DNA of 9,507 nt, taken from positions 1 through 9,507 of the forward strand of contig JAFNAJ010000087.1 of NCBI GenBank assembly GCA_017860085.1, given 5' to 3'. This document shows, piece after piece, positions 1-6,564 of this stretch. The DNA is from Acidobacteriota bacterium (GTDB lineage Bacteria > Acidobacteriota > Vicinamibacteria > Vicinamibacterales > JAFNAJ01). The notes beneath the pieces were generated by a model, which had not been told where the DNA came from, searched no databases, and worked only from the letters and a program-made list of their open reading frames with translations. The translations under genes were made by a program, and so were the position numbers. Every line of letters starts with the position of its first letter. Position 1 is the stretch's first letter.

Positions 1-1505
1 CCGATCGCGTAGAGCACGCGCTGCTCGTCGGGCTGCGACAACTCGCCGATCAGCGTCTCGATCGTCGACAGGTCGGCCGCCTGGATGCGGACGTCCGCCA
101 CCTCGACGTCCTGGCGGACCAGGGCTTCCTGCCACTTCCTGACGTAGCCGCGCTTGGCGAACACGGCCACGGCAATCCAGGTGCCGCACAGGACGAGGCT
201 CGCGACGCTCATCTGCCGCCAGGTGAGCTCGAGCCCCCAGGGCTTGATCAGCACGAGCGAGAGCAGGCCCCCGAGCCCCTTCGCGAAGCGGTCCACGGTG
301 ACATCGACGAAGGGCTTGGCCTGGTACTTGAGCTCGGTGGGCAGCGGGAGAAACAGGATCTCGCGCGTCGTCTTGTCGACGGTGTAGCGCAGCGAGGTGT
401 CGAGCACCCGCGCGACCTGCGTGGACCAGAGCATGCCGGTGAGCAGGATCAGGACCGCGGACGATCCCAGGCTCATCGGCAGCAGCAGCAGCGCGAAGCC
501 GACCCCGAGGTAGCGCTGGATCTTGCTCGTCAGCCACACCTGGATGACGAAGCCGAGGATCGAGGTCCACAGCTGGACGGCTCCCAGCACCTTCGTGATC
601 TGGTCGGTCACCTGCTTGGCCGCCGCCTTGGCCATCTCGTCCCGCTGCTCCGCGCTGGCGCCCGCTGCCGCGGCGCTGGCCAGCGTGGCCTTGAGCGCGC
701 CGTCGGCTTGCGCCTCGACGTGCTCCTCGACCGCCATGTTCAGCTGCTGCTCGATGACGTAGGCGCCCATGGCCGCGAAACCGATGACCAGGGCAATGAT
801 CTGCAGGTGCTTCGAGCTGCGGAGCAGCCGCAGGGCATCGCCCCCGCTCACGCCCTTCTCCTCGACGGCGGCGCTCAGGTCCGAGAGCCTCAGGTCCGAG
901 AGCGGGGCGTCCTTGCGCTTGGCCAGAATCGAGAAGACGATGCCGATGCAGATGACCAGGATCGTGGCGCTCACGAGCAGGAGATTGTTCGTGCCCACGC
1001 GCTCGGTGAACTGCAGGATCGTGGACCCCATGATCCCGCCGAGGCTCGCGCCGCCGCCGATGAAGCCGAACAAGCGCTTGGCCTGGCGTGGATCGAAGAT
1101 GTCGTTGGCGAGCGTCCAGAACTGGCTGATGAGCAGGACGCTCATGATCAGGCCGAAGAGGTAGAACACGGCCGGAGCCCAGGCCGCGCCGGAGGTGAAC
1201 GCAGCCCAGAACAGGACGAGGCCGGTGGCGATGCCGGCCTGCGTCACCGGGATCACCCACTTGCGAGGCAGGAGCGCAATCACCTTGCTGAACCCCTGCA
1301 TGATGAAGCCGATGATGACCCCCGCCGCGAGGGTGATGTAGGGGAGGTTGTCGGCGCCGAGATCGCTGATGAACTTCGACCGCGTGATCGGCTTGAGGAT
1401 GTTCCACGACGTCATCACCAGGAACGAGTAGGCGAACATGAGGACCATGGTCGCCAGTTCCTCGTCGCGGACGTCGACGATCGGCTTGAGCAGTCGCTTC
1501 AGCAT
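1..1505 (-). CDS. NTT/MFS-type transporter with start of a HEAT-type C-terminal region; 3' end cut by window edge
   Basis: I read 501 residues from an ATG at 1503-1505 with no stop before the left edge, so the C-terminus is missing. Residues about 18-455 are a multi-pass membrane domain resembling ATP/ADP translocase (NTT) and MFS carriers. Supporting motifs, also found in the neighbouring plus-strand gene, are FWTLANDIFDPRQAKRLFGF (129-148), GGGASLGGIMG (150-160), GVGFALLLLPM (334-344) and SLRYTVDKTTREILFLPLP (371-389) with DRFAKGLGG (405-413). From about 465 a soluble region begins that aligns with the start of the HEAT region next door (TIETLIGEL, then RVLYAI at the edge). Residues 255-305 form an Ala/Glu/Lys-rich loop absent from the paralogue, and a 15-base tandem duplication lies in the preceding linker. 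The likely role is transport across the inner membrane; NTT carriers exchange nucleotides, but the substrate here cannot be told. A good promoter candidate lies upstream. I am sure of the gene and family, unsure of the function. Confidence 0.88.
   Translation of the reverse strand, partial: MLKRLLKPIVDVRDEELATMVLMFAYSFLVMTSWNILKPITRSKFISDLGADNLPYITLAAGVIIGFIMQGFSKVIALLPRKWVIPVTQAGIATGLVLFWAAFTSGAAWAPAVFYLFGLIMSVLLISQFWTLANDIFDPRQAKRLFGFIGGGASLGGIMGSTILQFTERVGTNNLLLVSATILVICIGIVFSILAKRKDAPLSDLRLSDLSAAVEEKGVSGGDALRLLRSSKHLQIIALVIGFAAMGAYVIEQQLNMAVEEHVEAQADGALKATLASAAAAGASAEQRDEMAKAAAKQVTDQITKVLGAVQLWTSILGFVIQVWLTSKIQRYLGVGFALLLLPMSLGSSAVLILLTGMLWSTQVARVLDTSLRYTVDKTTREILFLPLPTELKYQAKPFVDVTVDRFAKGLGGLLSLVLIKPWGLELTWRQMSVASLVLCGTWIAVAVFAKRGYVRKWQEALVRQDVEVADVRIQAADLSTIETLIGELSQPDEQRVLYAI
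874..903. repeat. 15-base perfect tandem duplication inside the minus-strand transporter gene
   Basis: The unit ctcaggtccgagagc occurs twice back to back (874-888 and 889-903). On the minus strand it encodes a repeated five-residue step, giving LSDLRLSDLS at residues 202-211, in the linker between the two halves of the membrane domain. Being a multiple of three, it keeps the frame. It looks like a recent slippage event in a loop that tolerates length change. Confidence 0.85.
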
Positions 1506-1632
1506 CGGCCTCTTGCTCCCGGGTCGGGTGTGTCCTGAGCTGGCGCCAATCCTACGCCAAGCACACGGATCGAACAAGGCGCGCCGACTCGCAGGCCACG
1601 CTCCCGGCGGTCCGGGGGTAAACTAGGCGCCC
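1506..1632. promoter_or_regulatory. Divergent intergenic region between the two transporter paralogues
   Basis: These 127 bases separate the two start codons and must hold the 5' control signals of both genes. The minus-strand promoter candidate sits in the middle. On the plus strand the only -10-like hexamer is TAAACT (1619-1624), eight bases before the ATG at 1633. It has no recognisable -35 element 17 bases upstream and no strong Shine-Dalgarno follows it. Two GGCGCC palindromes (1542-1547 and 1626-1631) lie near the two start sites, but such sites are common by chance at this GC content. I see no operator that can be assigned to a regulator. Confidence 0.5.
1549..1577 (-). promoter_or_regulatory. 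Candidate sigma-70-type promoter for the minus-strand transporter
   Basis: Read on the minus strand, TTGTTC (1572-1577) and TAGGAT (1549-1554) are separated by exactly 17 bases, the optimal spacing. TAGGAT matches the -10 consensus at four of six positions; TTGTTC matches only the first three -35 positions. Transcription would start near 1542, giving a leader of about 37 bases before the ATG at 1505. GGGAG and AGAGG stretches just upstream of that ATG could serve for ribosome binding. This is a sequence match only. Confidence 0.45.
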
Positions 1633-4476
1633 ATGATCCTCCGCCTCAGGCGGTTCTTCGAGATTCGGCCCGGCGAAGCGCGGCCGTTGGCGTGGTGCGC
1701 CCTCTACGTGGCCCTCGCCGTGGCGACGTTCCTGCTCGCCAAACCGATCAAGGACGGCCTGTTCCTGCAGCAGTTCGGCGCGTACAAGCTCGTGTACGCC
1801 TTCGTCGGCGTGCCCATCGTGCTCTCGATGTTCGTGCCGCTCTACGGCGCGATCGCGGTGCGGGTAGGGCAGCGGGCCGTCATTACCGGCAGCCTGCTGT
1901 TCTTCTGCGCGAACGTCCTCTGGTTCTGGTGGGCCTTCACGCACGAGCCGGCGCCCTGGCTCTCGGCAGCCTTCTACATCTGGGTGAGCTGCTACGGCGT
2001 CATCGCGCCGGTTCAGGCGTGGACGTTCGCCAACCAGGTGTTCGACACTCGCCAGGCGCGGCGTCTGTTCGGCCTGGTGGGCGCAGGCGCTTCGGTTGGC
2101 GCCATCACGGGCGGACTGCTGGCCACGACCCTGGTGAAACCCGTCGGCGGCACCGTCAACCTCCTGCTGGTGCTGGCCGGGCTCATTGCGGCCATCGCGT
2201 TGGTCGTCAACCTGGCCTGGTCGAAGCGGCGTCAGGATCTGAAGCCGACCAGGCACGCTCCGATGACGCTCAGGCAGACGCTGGCGCACATCGCGCGCAC
2301 CACGTACCTCCGGCGCATCGCCGCGCTGGTGTTCCTGGTGGCCATCGTCACGCAGTGGATCCAGTTCCTGTTCAAGTTGGCGGTGGCCGAGCGATTCGGC
2401 GGCAATGCCGACGCACTGGCGCAGTTCTTCGGCGGGTTCAACTTCGTCACGGGGCTCCTGGCGCTCGTCCTGCAGCTGACGTTGACCGGCCCCGCCCTGC
2501 GGCGGTTCGGCGTTGGCTTCGCCGTTCTGCTCCTGCCGATGCTCCTCGGGTTCGGCTCGACGCTCATTCTCCTCTGGCCGATCTTCCTGACCATGGCGTT
2601 CGCGTTCGGCGCCGACCAGACCTTGCGGTTCTCCATCGACAAGGCAGGGTTCGAGCTCTTGTACGTGCCGGTCGAGCCGCAGGTGAAGGCGTCGGTCAAG
2701 TCGGCGATCGATCTGATCATCAACCGCTTCGCAGACGGGGTGGGCGGGATCCTGCTCGGCGTGGCGACCCAGGGCTTCAGCCTCGTCCTGTTCACGCTGC
2801 CTGGCGCGCACCTGGGCCCACGGGGCGTCGCTGCAGCTGCCTTGTGCGGCACCGTTTTGTGGGCTGGAGTGGCGGTCGCCCTGCGGCGCGGCTACGTGGA
2901 CCACATCCGGGTCAGCATTCTCAACAACCGCCTGGAGGTGGAGCGTGCGGCCTCGATCGGCCTCGACCGCACGGCCGTCGAGGTGCTCGCGCGGAAGATC
3001 ACCACAGGCAACGCGGACGACATCGTGTATGCGCTCGACGTGTTCAGTGCCGAGCACGCCGGCATCGTGCACCCGGCGGTGTACGGGCTGTTGACGCACC
3101 CCGAGGCGCGTGTGCGTCTCCGGGTGCTGGGCCTGCTCGACGGCGCCGCCGACAAGAAGGCGGCGGGAGACGTCGAGCGGATGCTGTACGACCCCGCACT
3201 CGAGGTCAGAACGGCGGCGCTGCTCTACCTCGTGCATCACGCCGGCATCGACCCGCTCGAGAAAGTGAAGGAACTCGGCGAGTTCCCGGATTTCTCGATC
3301 CAGGCAGGCACCATCGCGTTTCTCGGCCACCCCGGGTCGACGCAGAACATCGAGGCCGCCGAGTTCATGCTCGACCAGATGATTGCCGAGCGTGGCGACA
3401 GGGGGCGTCGGCCTCGGCTCGAGGCCGCGCGCTTGCTCGGGCAGTTGCCGCCAGCCTTCCACGCGCAGCTCGCGCATCTGCTGGACGATACGGATCCCGA
3501 GGTGGCTCGCGCCGCGGCACAGTCGGCCGGGCGCCTCCGTGATGTGTCGATGCTCAAGGCGCTGATCGTGCGGCTCGGCCAGCCAACGGTCGGCGAGGCG
3601 GCGGCAGACGCGGTCGTCGCCATCGGCAACCGGGCCGTATCGAAGCTCGAGGAGGTGCTCGCCGACGACCGCGCGCCCATCGAGGTGAGGCGCGAGATCC
3701 CGGAAATACTGACCCGCATCGGCACCGTCGAGTCGCAGGGCGCCCTGATGCGAAGCGTGCTCGAGAGCGACGCGTCACTGCGGTTCCGCATCATCCGTGC
3801 GCTCAATCAGCTGCGCGTGCTGCACCCCAACGTGCCCATCGACCGAGCAAGCGTGGAGACCGTGCTCGGTGCCGAGATCATGGGACACTACCGCTCCTAC
3901 CAGGTGCTCGGCTCGGTGCAGGCCACGCTGGAGGGGAGCGACCCCGTCGTCGCCGGATTGCGCGAGTCGATGCAGCAGGAGCGCGAGCGAATCTTCCGGC
4001 TGATGGGCCTCCTGTGGCCGGAACTCGAACTGGAGGGCGTGTGGGTGGCGCTGCAGTCCGACAGCGGGGCCCTGCGCGCGAATGCGCTCGAGTTGCTCGA
4101 CGCCCAACTGCACCCCCAGTTGAAAGACCTCGTCATTCCACTCTTCGATGGCCAGGTCCCGGTCGCCGATCGCATCAGGAAAGCCAACGAGCTGGTCGGG
4201 ACCGAGGTCTCGCACCGCGAGGAGGCGGTGGCCACGCTACTTGCCAGCGAAGACACCTGGCTGAAGTCGTGTGGGGTCTATGCGGTTGGCGTGCTGTGCC
4301 TCGAGACGCTGCGGCCCGAGATCGTCAAGTACGCCGATTCGCCCGACGTGCTGCTGCGCGAGACGGTCAGGGCGGCCCTCGGACGGCTGGACGGTGCATG
4401 CAAGAGAGCCAGGGCCGCTGACGAGGAAGACGAGGAGGACTGGACGGATCACGACGCCGGTTCTCGGATGGGGTGA
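1633..4476 (+). CDS. NTT-type transporter fused to a long HEAT-repeat domain (947 aa)
   Basis: Residues 15-425 form the multi-pass carrier domain, probably with 11-12 membrane segments. Hallmarks are LLAKPIKDGLF in the first segment (34-44), WTFANQVFDTRQARRLFGL (130-148), GAGASVGAITGG (150-161), GVGFAVLLLPM (293-303), TLRFSIDKAGFELLYVPVE (330-348) and NRFADGVGG (364-372). Residues about 440-920 are helical repeats of HEAT type, with recurrent turns such as HPEARVRLRVLGLL (489-502), DPALEVRTAALLYL (520-533), DPEVARAAA (621-629) and SGALRANALELLD (811-823). The tail (930-947) is acidic, with a DEEDEED cluster. NTT carriers move nucleotides by ATP/ADP or NTP/NDP exchange; HEAT fusions are known from free-living bacteria, but I cannot assign the substrate or the partner of the HEAT part. 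The chosen ATG fits the paralogue's N-terminus. The ribosome site is weak (AGG, five bases away). The gene faces away from its paralogue, and its last 28 bases overlap the convergent response-regulator gene. Confidence 0.9.
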   Translation: MILRLRRFFEIRPGEARPLAWCALYVALAVATFLLAKPIKDGLFLQQFGAYKLVYAFVGVPIVLSMFVPLYGAIAVRVGQRAVITGSLLFFCANVLWFWWAFTHEPAPWLSAAFYIWVSCYGVIAPVQAWTFANQVFDTRQARRLFGLVGAGASVGAITGGLLATTLVKPVGGTVNLLLVLAGLIAAIALVVNLAWSKRRQDLKPTRHAPMTLRQTLAHIARTTYLRRIAALVFLVAIVTQWIQFLFKLAVAERFGGNADALAQFFGGFNFVTGLLALVLQLTLTGPALRRFGVGFAVLLLPMLLGFGSTLILLWPIFLTMAFAFGADQTLRFSIDKAGFELLYVPVEPQVKASVKSAIDLIINRFADGVGGILLGVATQGFSLVLFTLPGAHLGPRGVAAAALCGTVLWAGVAVALRRGYVDHIRVSILNNRLEVERAASIGLDRTAVEVLARKITTGNADDIVYALDVFSAEHAGIVHPAVYGLLTHPEARVRLRVLGLLDGAADKKAAGDVERMLYDPALEVRTAALLYLVHHAGIDPLEKVKELGEFPDFSIQAGTIAFLGHPGSTQNIEAAEFMLDQMIAERGDRGRRPRLEAARLLGQLPPAFHAQLAHLLDDTDPEVARAAAQSAGRLRDVSMLKALIVRLGQPTVGEAAADAVVAIGNRAVSKLEEVLADDRAPIEVRREIPEILTRIGTVESQGALMRSVLESDASLRFRIIRALNQLRVLHPNVPIDRASVETVLGAEIMGHYRSYQVLGSVQATLEGSDPVVAGLRESMQQERERIFRLMGLLWPELELEGVWVALQSDSGALRANALELLDAQLHPQLKDLVIPLFDGQVPVADRIRKANELVGTEVSHREEAVATLLASEDTWLKSCGVYAVGVLCLETLRPEIVKYADSPDVLLRETVRAALGRLDGACKRARAADEEDEEDWTDHDAGSRMG

Positions 4477-5525
4477 TCGTCCGGGGGAATGAGCCCGTCT
4501 CCCCTCAGCAGCTCGACGAATGCGTCGACCACCCGGGGATCGAACTGCCGACCCCGCTCCCGCTTGATCTCCCCGACCGCCTCGACGACCGACCACGCGT
4601 GCTTGTACGGTCGCTCGTGGGTGAGCGCGTCGAAGACGTCGGCGACCGCCACGATTCGACTGACGAGCGGGATGTCCTCGCCAGACACGCCCGGCGGGTA
4701 GCCCTGGCCGTCCCAGCGCTCGTGGTGGGTCAGGGCAATCTGCTCGGCGAGCTGCAGGAGCGGGTGATGACTGCCGGCGAGGATCCGCGCGCCAATCGAG
4801 GTGTGGGCCTTCACGACCTCGAAGTCGCCGTCGGAGAGATTCTCGAGCTTCAGCAGGATGCTGTCCGGGACCGCGATTTTCCCGACGTCGTGCAAGGGCG
4901 CGGCCAGGCGAATCAGCTCGACGTCGCGCTCGGGAAAGCCCAGGTGCCGTGCCAGGCGCGCGGCCAACTCGCCCACCCGCCTCGTGTGCTCGTGGGTCGC
5001 ATCGTCGCGGAACTCGGCCGCGAGAGCGAGTCGCTCGAGGATCTCGACCTGCGCGTGTTCGAGCTGCTCGGTCCGCTCGCGGACCTTGTCCTCGAGATGG
5101 GCGTTCTGATCCTGCAGCTCCAGGTACAGGAACCGCGTCTCGAGCAGGTTGCGGATGCGAAGGAGCACCTCGATGCTGTCGAAGGGCTTGGCGAGGAAGT
5201 CCTTGGCGCCCATCGAGAGCGCCCGCCGTTTCGACGCACTGGTGATGTCGGCCGTGAGCACCAGCACCGGCAGGTACGTGTTCTCGGGGATGCACGGCGA
5301 CAGCTGCTCGAGCACCCCGAAGCCGTCGAGATACGGCATGTGCAAATCGAGCAGGATAAGATCGGGCCCGTGCTGCACGAACAGCTCGACCGCTCGCCGT
5401 GAGTCGGTGGTCGAGACGACCCGGTCGTAGCCCGCCCGCTCGAGGATGCGTTCGAGCACCCGAACGTTGGGTTCCTGATCGTCGACGATCAGGATGGTGG
5501 CCGGTCGAGCTGGGGCCTCGGTCAT
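4449..5525 (-). CDS. Response regulator with HD-GYP c-di-GMP phosphodiesterase domain (RpfG-like, 358 aa)
   Basis: Residues 10-130 are a receiver domain: acidic pair D15-D16, phosphoacceptor D60 in DLILLD, LTAD with T91, and K113 in LAKPF. A coiled-coil linker (about 132-172) leads to an HD-GYP domain with H178/H180, the HD pair H212-D213 in LHDVGKIAVP, H241 in HTSIGARIL, and HHERWDGQGYPPGV (267-280). All expected metal and signature residues are present, so an active phosphodiesterase that opens c-di-GMP to pGpG or GMP, switched by phosphorylation of D60, is the likely role. No sensor kinase lies in the window. I chose the ATG at 5523-5525 over one 108 bases upstream, because the longer N-terminus is Pro/Arg-rich, would overlap the upstream gene and precedes the receiver fold with no purpose. 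It is the last gene of the probable operon, 58 bases after the dehydratase. Confidence 0.93.
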   Translation of the reverse strand: MTEAPARPATILIVDDQEPNVRVLERILERAGYDRVVSTTDSRRAVELFVQHGPDLILLDLHMPYLDGFGVLEQLSPCIPENTYLPVLVLTADITSASKRRALSMGAKDFLAKPFDSIEVLLRIRNLLETRFLYLELQDQNAHLEDKVRERTEQLEHAQVEILERLALAAEFRDDATHEHTRRVGELAARLARHLGFPERDVELIRLAAPLHDVGKIAVPDSILLKLENLSDGDFEVVKAHTSIGARILAGSHHPLLQLAEQIALTHHERWDGQGYPPGVSGEDIPLVSRIVAVADVFDALTHERPYKHAWSVVEAVGEIKRERGRQFDPRVVDAFVELLRGDGLIPPDDHPIREPAS

Positions 5526-5583
5526 CGGCGGCTCGCCCTCATTGTTCGGCCAAACGGGCGCGCCGGGCAAGCCGGGTCTGGGC
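5526..5583 (-). other. Short intergenic gap between dehydratase and response regulator
   Basis: These 58 bases are the only non-coding gap in the minus-strand gene row. On the minus strand a short AAGCC/GGCTT stem overlaps the dehydratase stop codon, but no T-run follows, so a terminator is not supported. A purine-rich GAGGGCGAG lies 6-14 bases before the regulator start and can act as its ribosome site. No convincing -35/-10 pair was seen, so read-through from the dehydratase is the simpler reading. Confidence 0.4.
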
Positions 5584-6564
5584 TTACCCCCCGGACTTCG
5601 GCGGCAACAACACGCGCGCGAGAGTGGCGGCATCGAGGTTGCCGCCGCTCATGACGCACACGACCCGCTGGCCCCTGAGGCGATCGCGCCAGCGGCTCGC
5701 CGCCATGATCGAGGCGGCGCCCGCGCCTTCGGCCAGGTTGTGCGTGGCCCGCAGGGCCAGCCGCACCCCTTCGCGCAACTCGTCCTCGGACAACAGCACG
5801 ACGTCTTCGAGCCCGCGCTGCAGGATGCCGAAGGTCAGGTCGAAGGTCACGCGGGTAGCCAGCCCCTCGGCAAGCGTGTTGACGCGGTCGCCCACGACCC
5901 GTGTCGGGCCACGCCACGAGCGCGCGAACGCGTCGGCGCCGGCAGCCTGCACGCCGACGACGCAGGCGGCGCTGCCAAGGGCATCGCGTACCGTGACGAC
6001 TCCCGAGGCCCCGCTGCCACCACCGATCGGCACGAAGATGGCGCCAACGTCCGGCAGCTCCTCGAAGATCTCGAGGGCATACGTCGCGACGCCAGCGATG
6101 AGCAACGGCTCGTTGGCCGAGTGCACGTAGCGCAGTCCACGCTCGGCCCGCAACTGCTCGGCCCTCTCCCGCGACTCGTCGAAGTCGCGGCCGTGCTCCA
6201 CCAGCGTCGCACCGTACGCGCGAATGGCCGCGTTCTTCTCGGGATTGTTGCCGAGGGGCACGACGATGGTGCACGGCACACCGAAGCGTGCGCAAGCCAG
6301 GGCCACCGACTGCCCGTGGTTGCCCGTGGTGGCCGTGACCACGCCAGCGGCCCGCTCGTTCGGGCCCAGCGAGGCGACCAGATTGAGGCCGCCCCGTACT
6401 TTGAAGGCACACGTCGGGTTGTGATTCTCGTGCTTGACGTAGACGTCGAGCCCCAACTGGTCGGCGAGGAGGGGATGGCGAATGAGCGCGGTCGGTCGCA
6501 GGATGCCGGCCAGGCGCTGGCGGGCCTCGAGCACGTGACGCAGGGTCGGTGGCGTCGCGTTCAT
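5584..6564 (-). CDS. PLP-dependent threonine/serine dehydratase-like enzyme (326 aa)
   Basis: This is a fold-type II PLP enzyme of the threonine dehydratase/serine racemase group. The Schiff-base lysine is K55 in CAFKVRGGLN. TATTGNHGQS (78-87) contacts substrate and cofactor, the glycine loop GGGSGASG (181-188) holds the PLP phosphate, and VMSGGN (304-309) carries the residue facing the pyridine nitrogen. The expected reaction is deamination of threonine or serine to 2-oxobutyrate or pyruvate plus ammonia in the cytoplasm. At 326 residues it is catalytic domain only, with no ACT-type regulatory domain, so isoleucine feedback as in biosynthetic IlvA is not expected. The TTGNHGQ and GGGSGASG motifs depart from the common SAGNHAQG and GGGGL forms, so a different hydroxy-amino-acid substrate is possible. 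Its ATG overlaps the DUF2339 stop in ATGA and has a strong ribosome site. Confidence 0.88.
   Translation of the reverse strand: MNATPPTLRHVLEARQRLAGILRPTALIRHPLLADQLGLDVYVKHENHNPTCAFKVRGGLNLVASLGPNERAAGVVTATTGNHGQSVALACARFGVPCTIVVPLGNNPEKNAAIRAYGATLVEHGRDFDESRERAEQLRAERGLRYVHSANEPLLIAGVATYALEIFEELPDVGAIFVPIGGGSGASGVVTVRDALGSAACVVGVQAAGADAFARSWRGPTRVVGDRVNTLAEGLATRVTFDLTFGILQRGLEDVVLLSEDELREGVRLALRATHNLAEGAGAASIMAASRWRDRLRGQRVVCVMSGGNLDAATLARVLLPPKSGG

Noticed and set aside
708..1538. 276-codon plus-strand open frame opposite the left transporter
   Set aside because: It is Asp/Glu/Arg/His-rich with no fold signature. The opposite strand gives a clear membrane carrier with motifs shared by its paralogue.
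1579..1586. GGCGCGCC palindrome in the divergent intergenic region as an operator
   Set aside because: The same octamer also occurs in the 5526-5583 gap, and eight-base GC palindromes are expected by chance in DNA this rich in GC.
1552..3477. 641-codon open frame on the minus strand opposite the plus-strand transporter
   Set aside because: Its translation is rich in R, E, H, Q and P, without domains or hydrophobic segments, and it lies fully antisense to a well-supported gene. This is typical of GC-rich shadow frames.
1692..3542. 616-codon open frame on the plus strand in another phase of the transporter gene
   Set aside because: Arg/Ala/Gly/Pro-rich low-information translation overlapping a recognised protein; a shadow frame.
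4484..4506. GGGGGA...TCCCCT as a possible terminator stem for the plus-strand transporter
   Set aside because: The stem is only about five pairs, there is no T-run after it, and it lies within the regulator coding region.
4473..5402. 309-codon plus-strand open frame opposite the response regulator
   Set aside because: It mirrors the regulator gene and shows no domain. The minus-strand reading has complete receiver and HD-GYP motifs.
5526..5633. N-terminal extension of the response regulator to an ATG at 5631-5633
   Set aside because: The added 36 residues are Pro/Arg/Cys-rich, overlap the dehydratase end and precede a normal receiver start; the ATG at 5525 is better.
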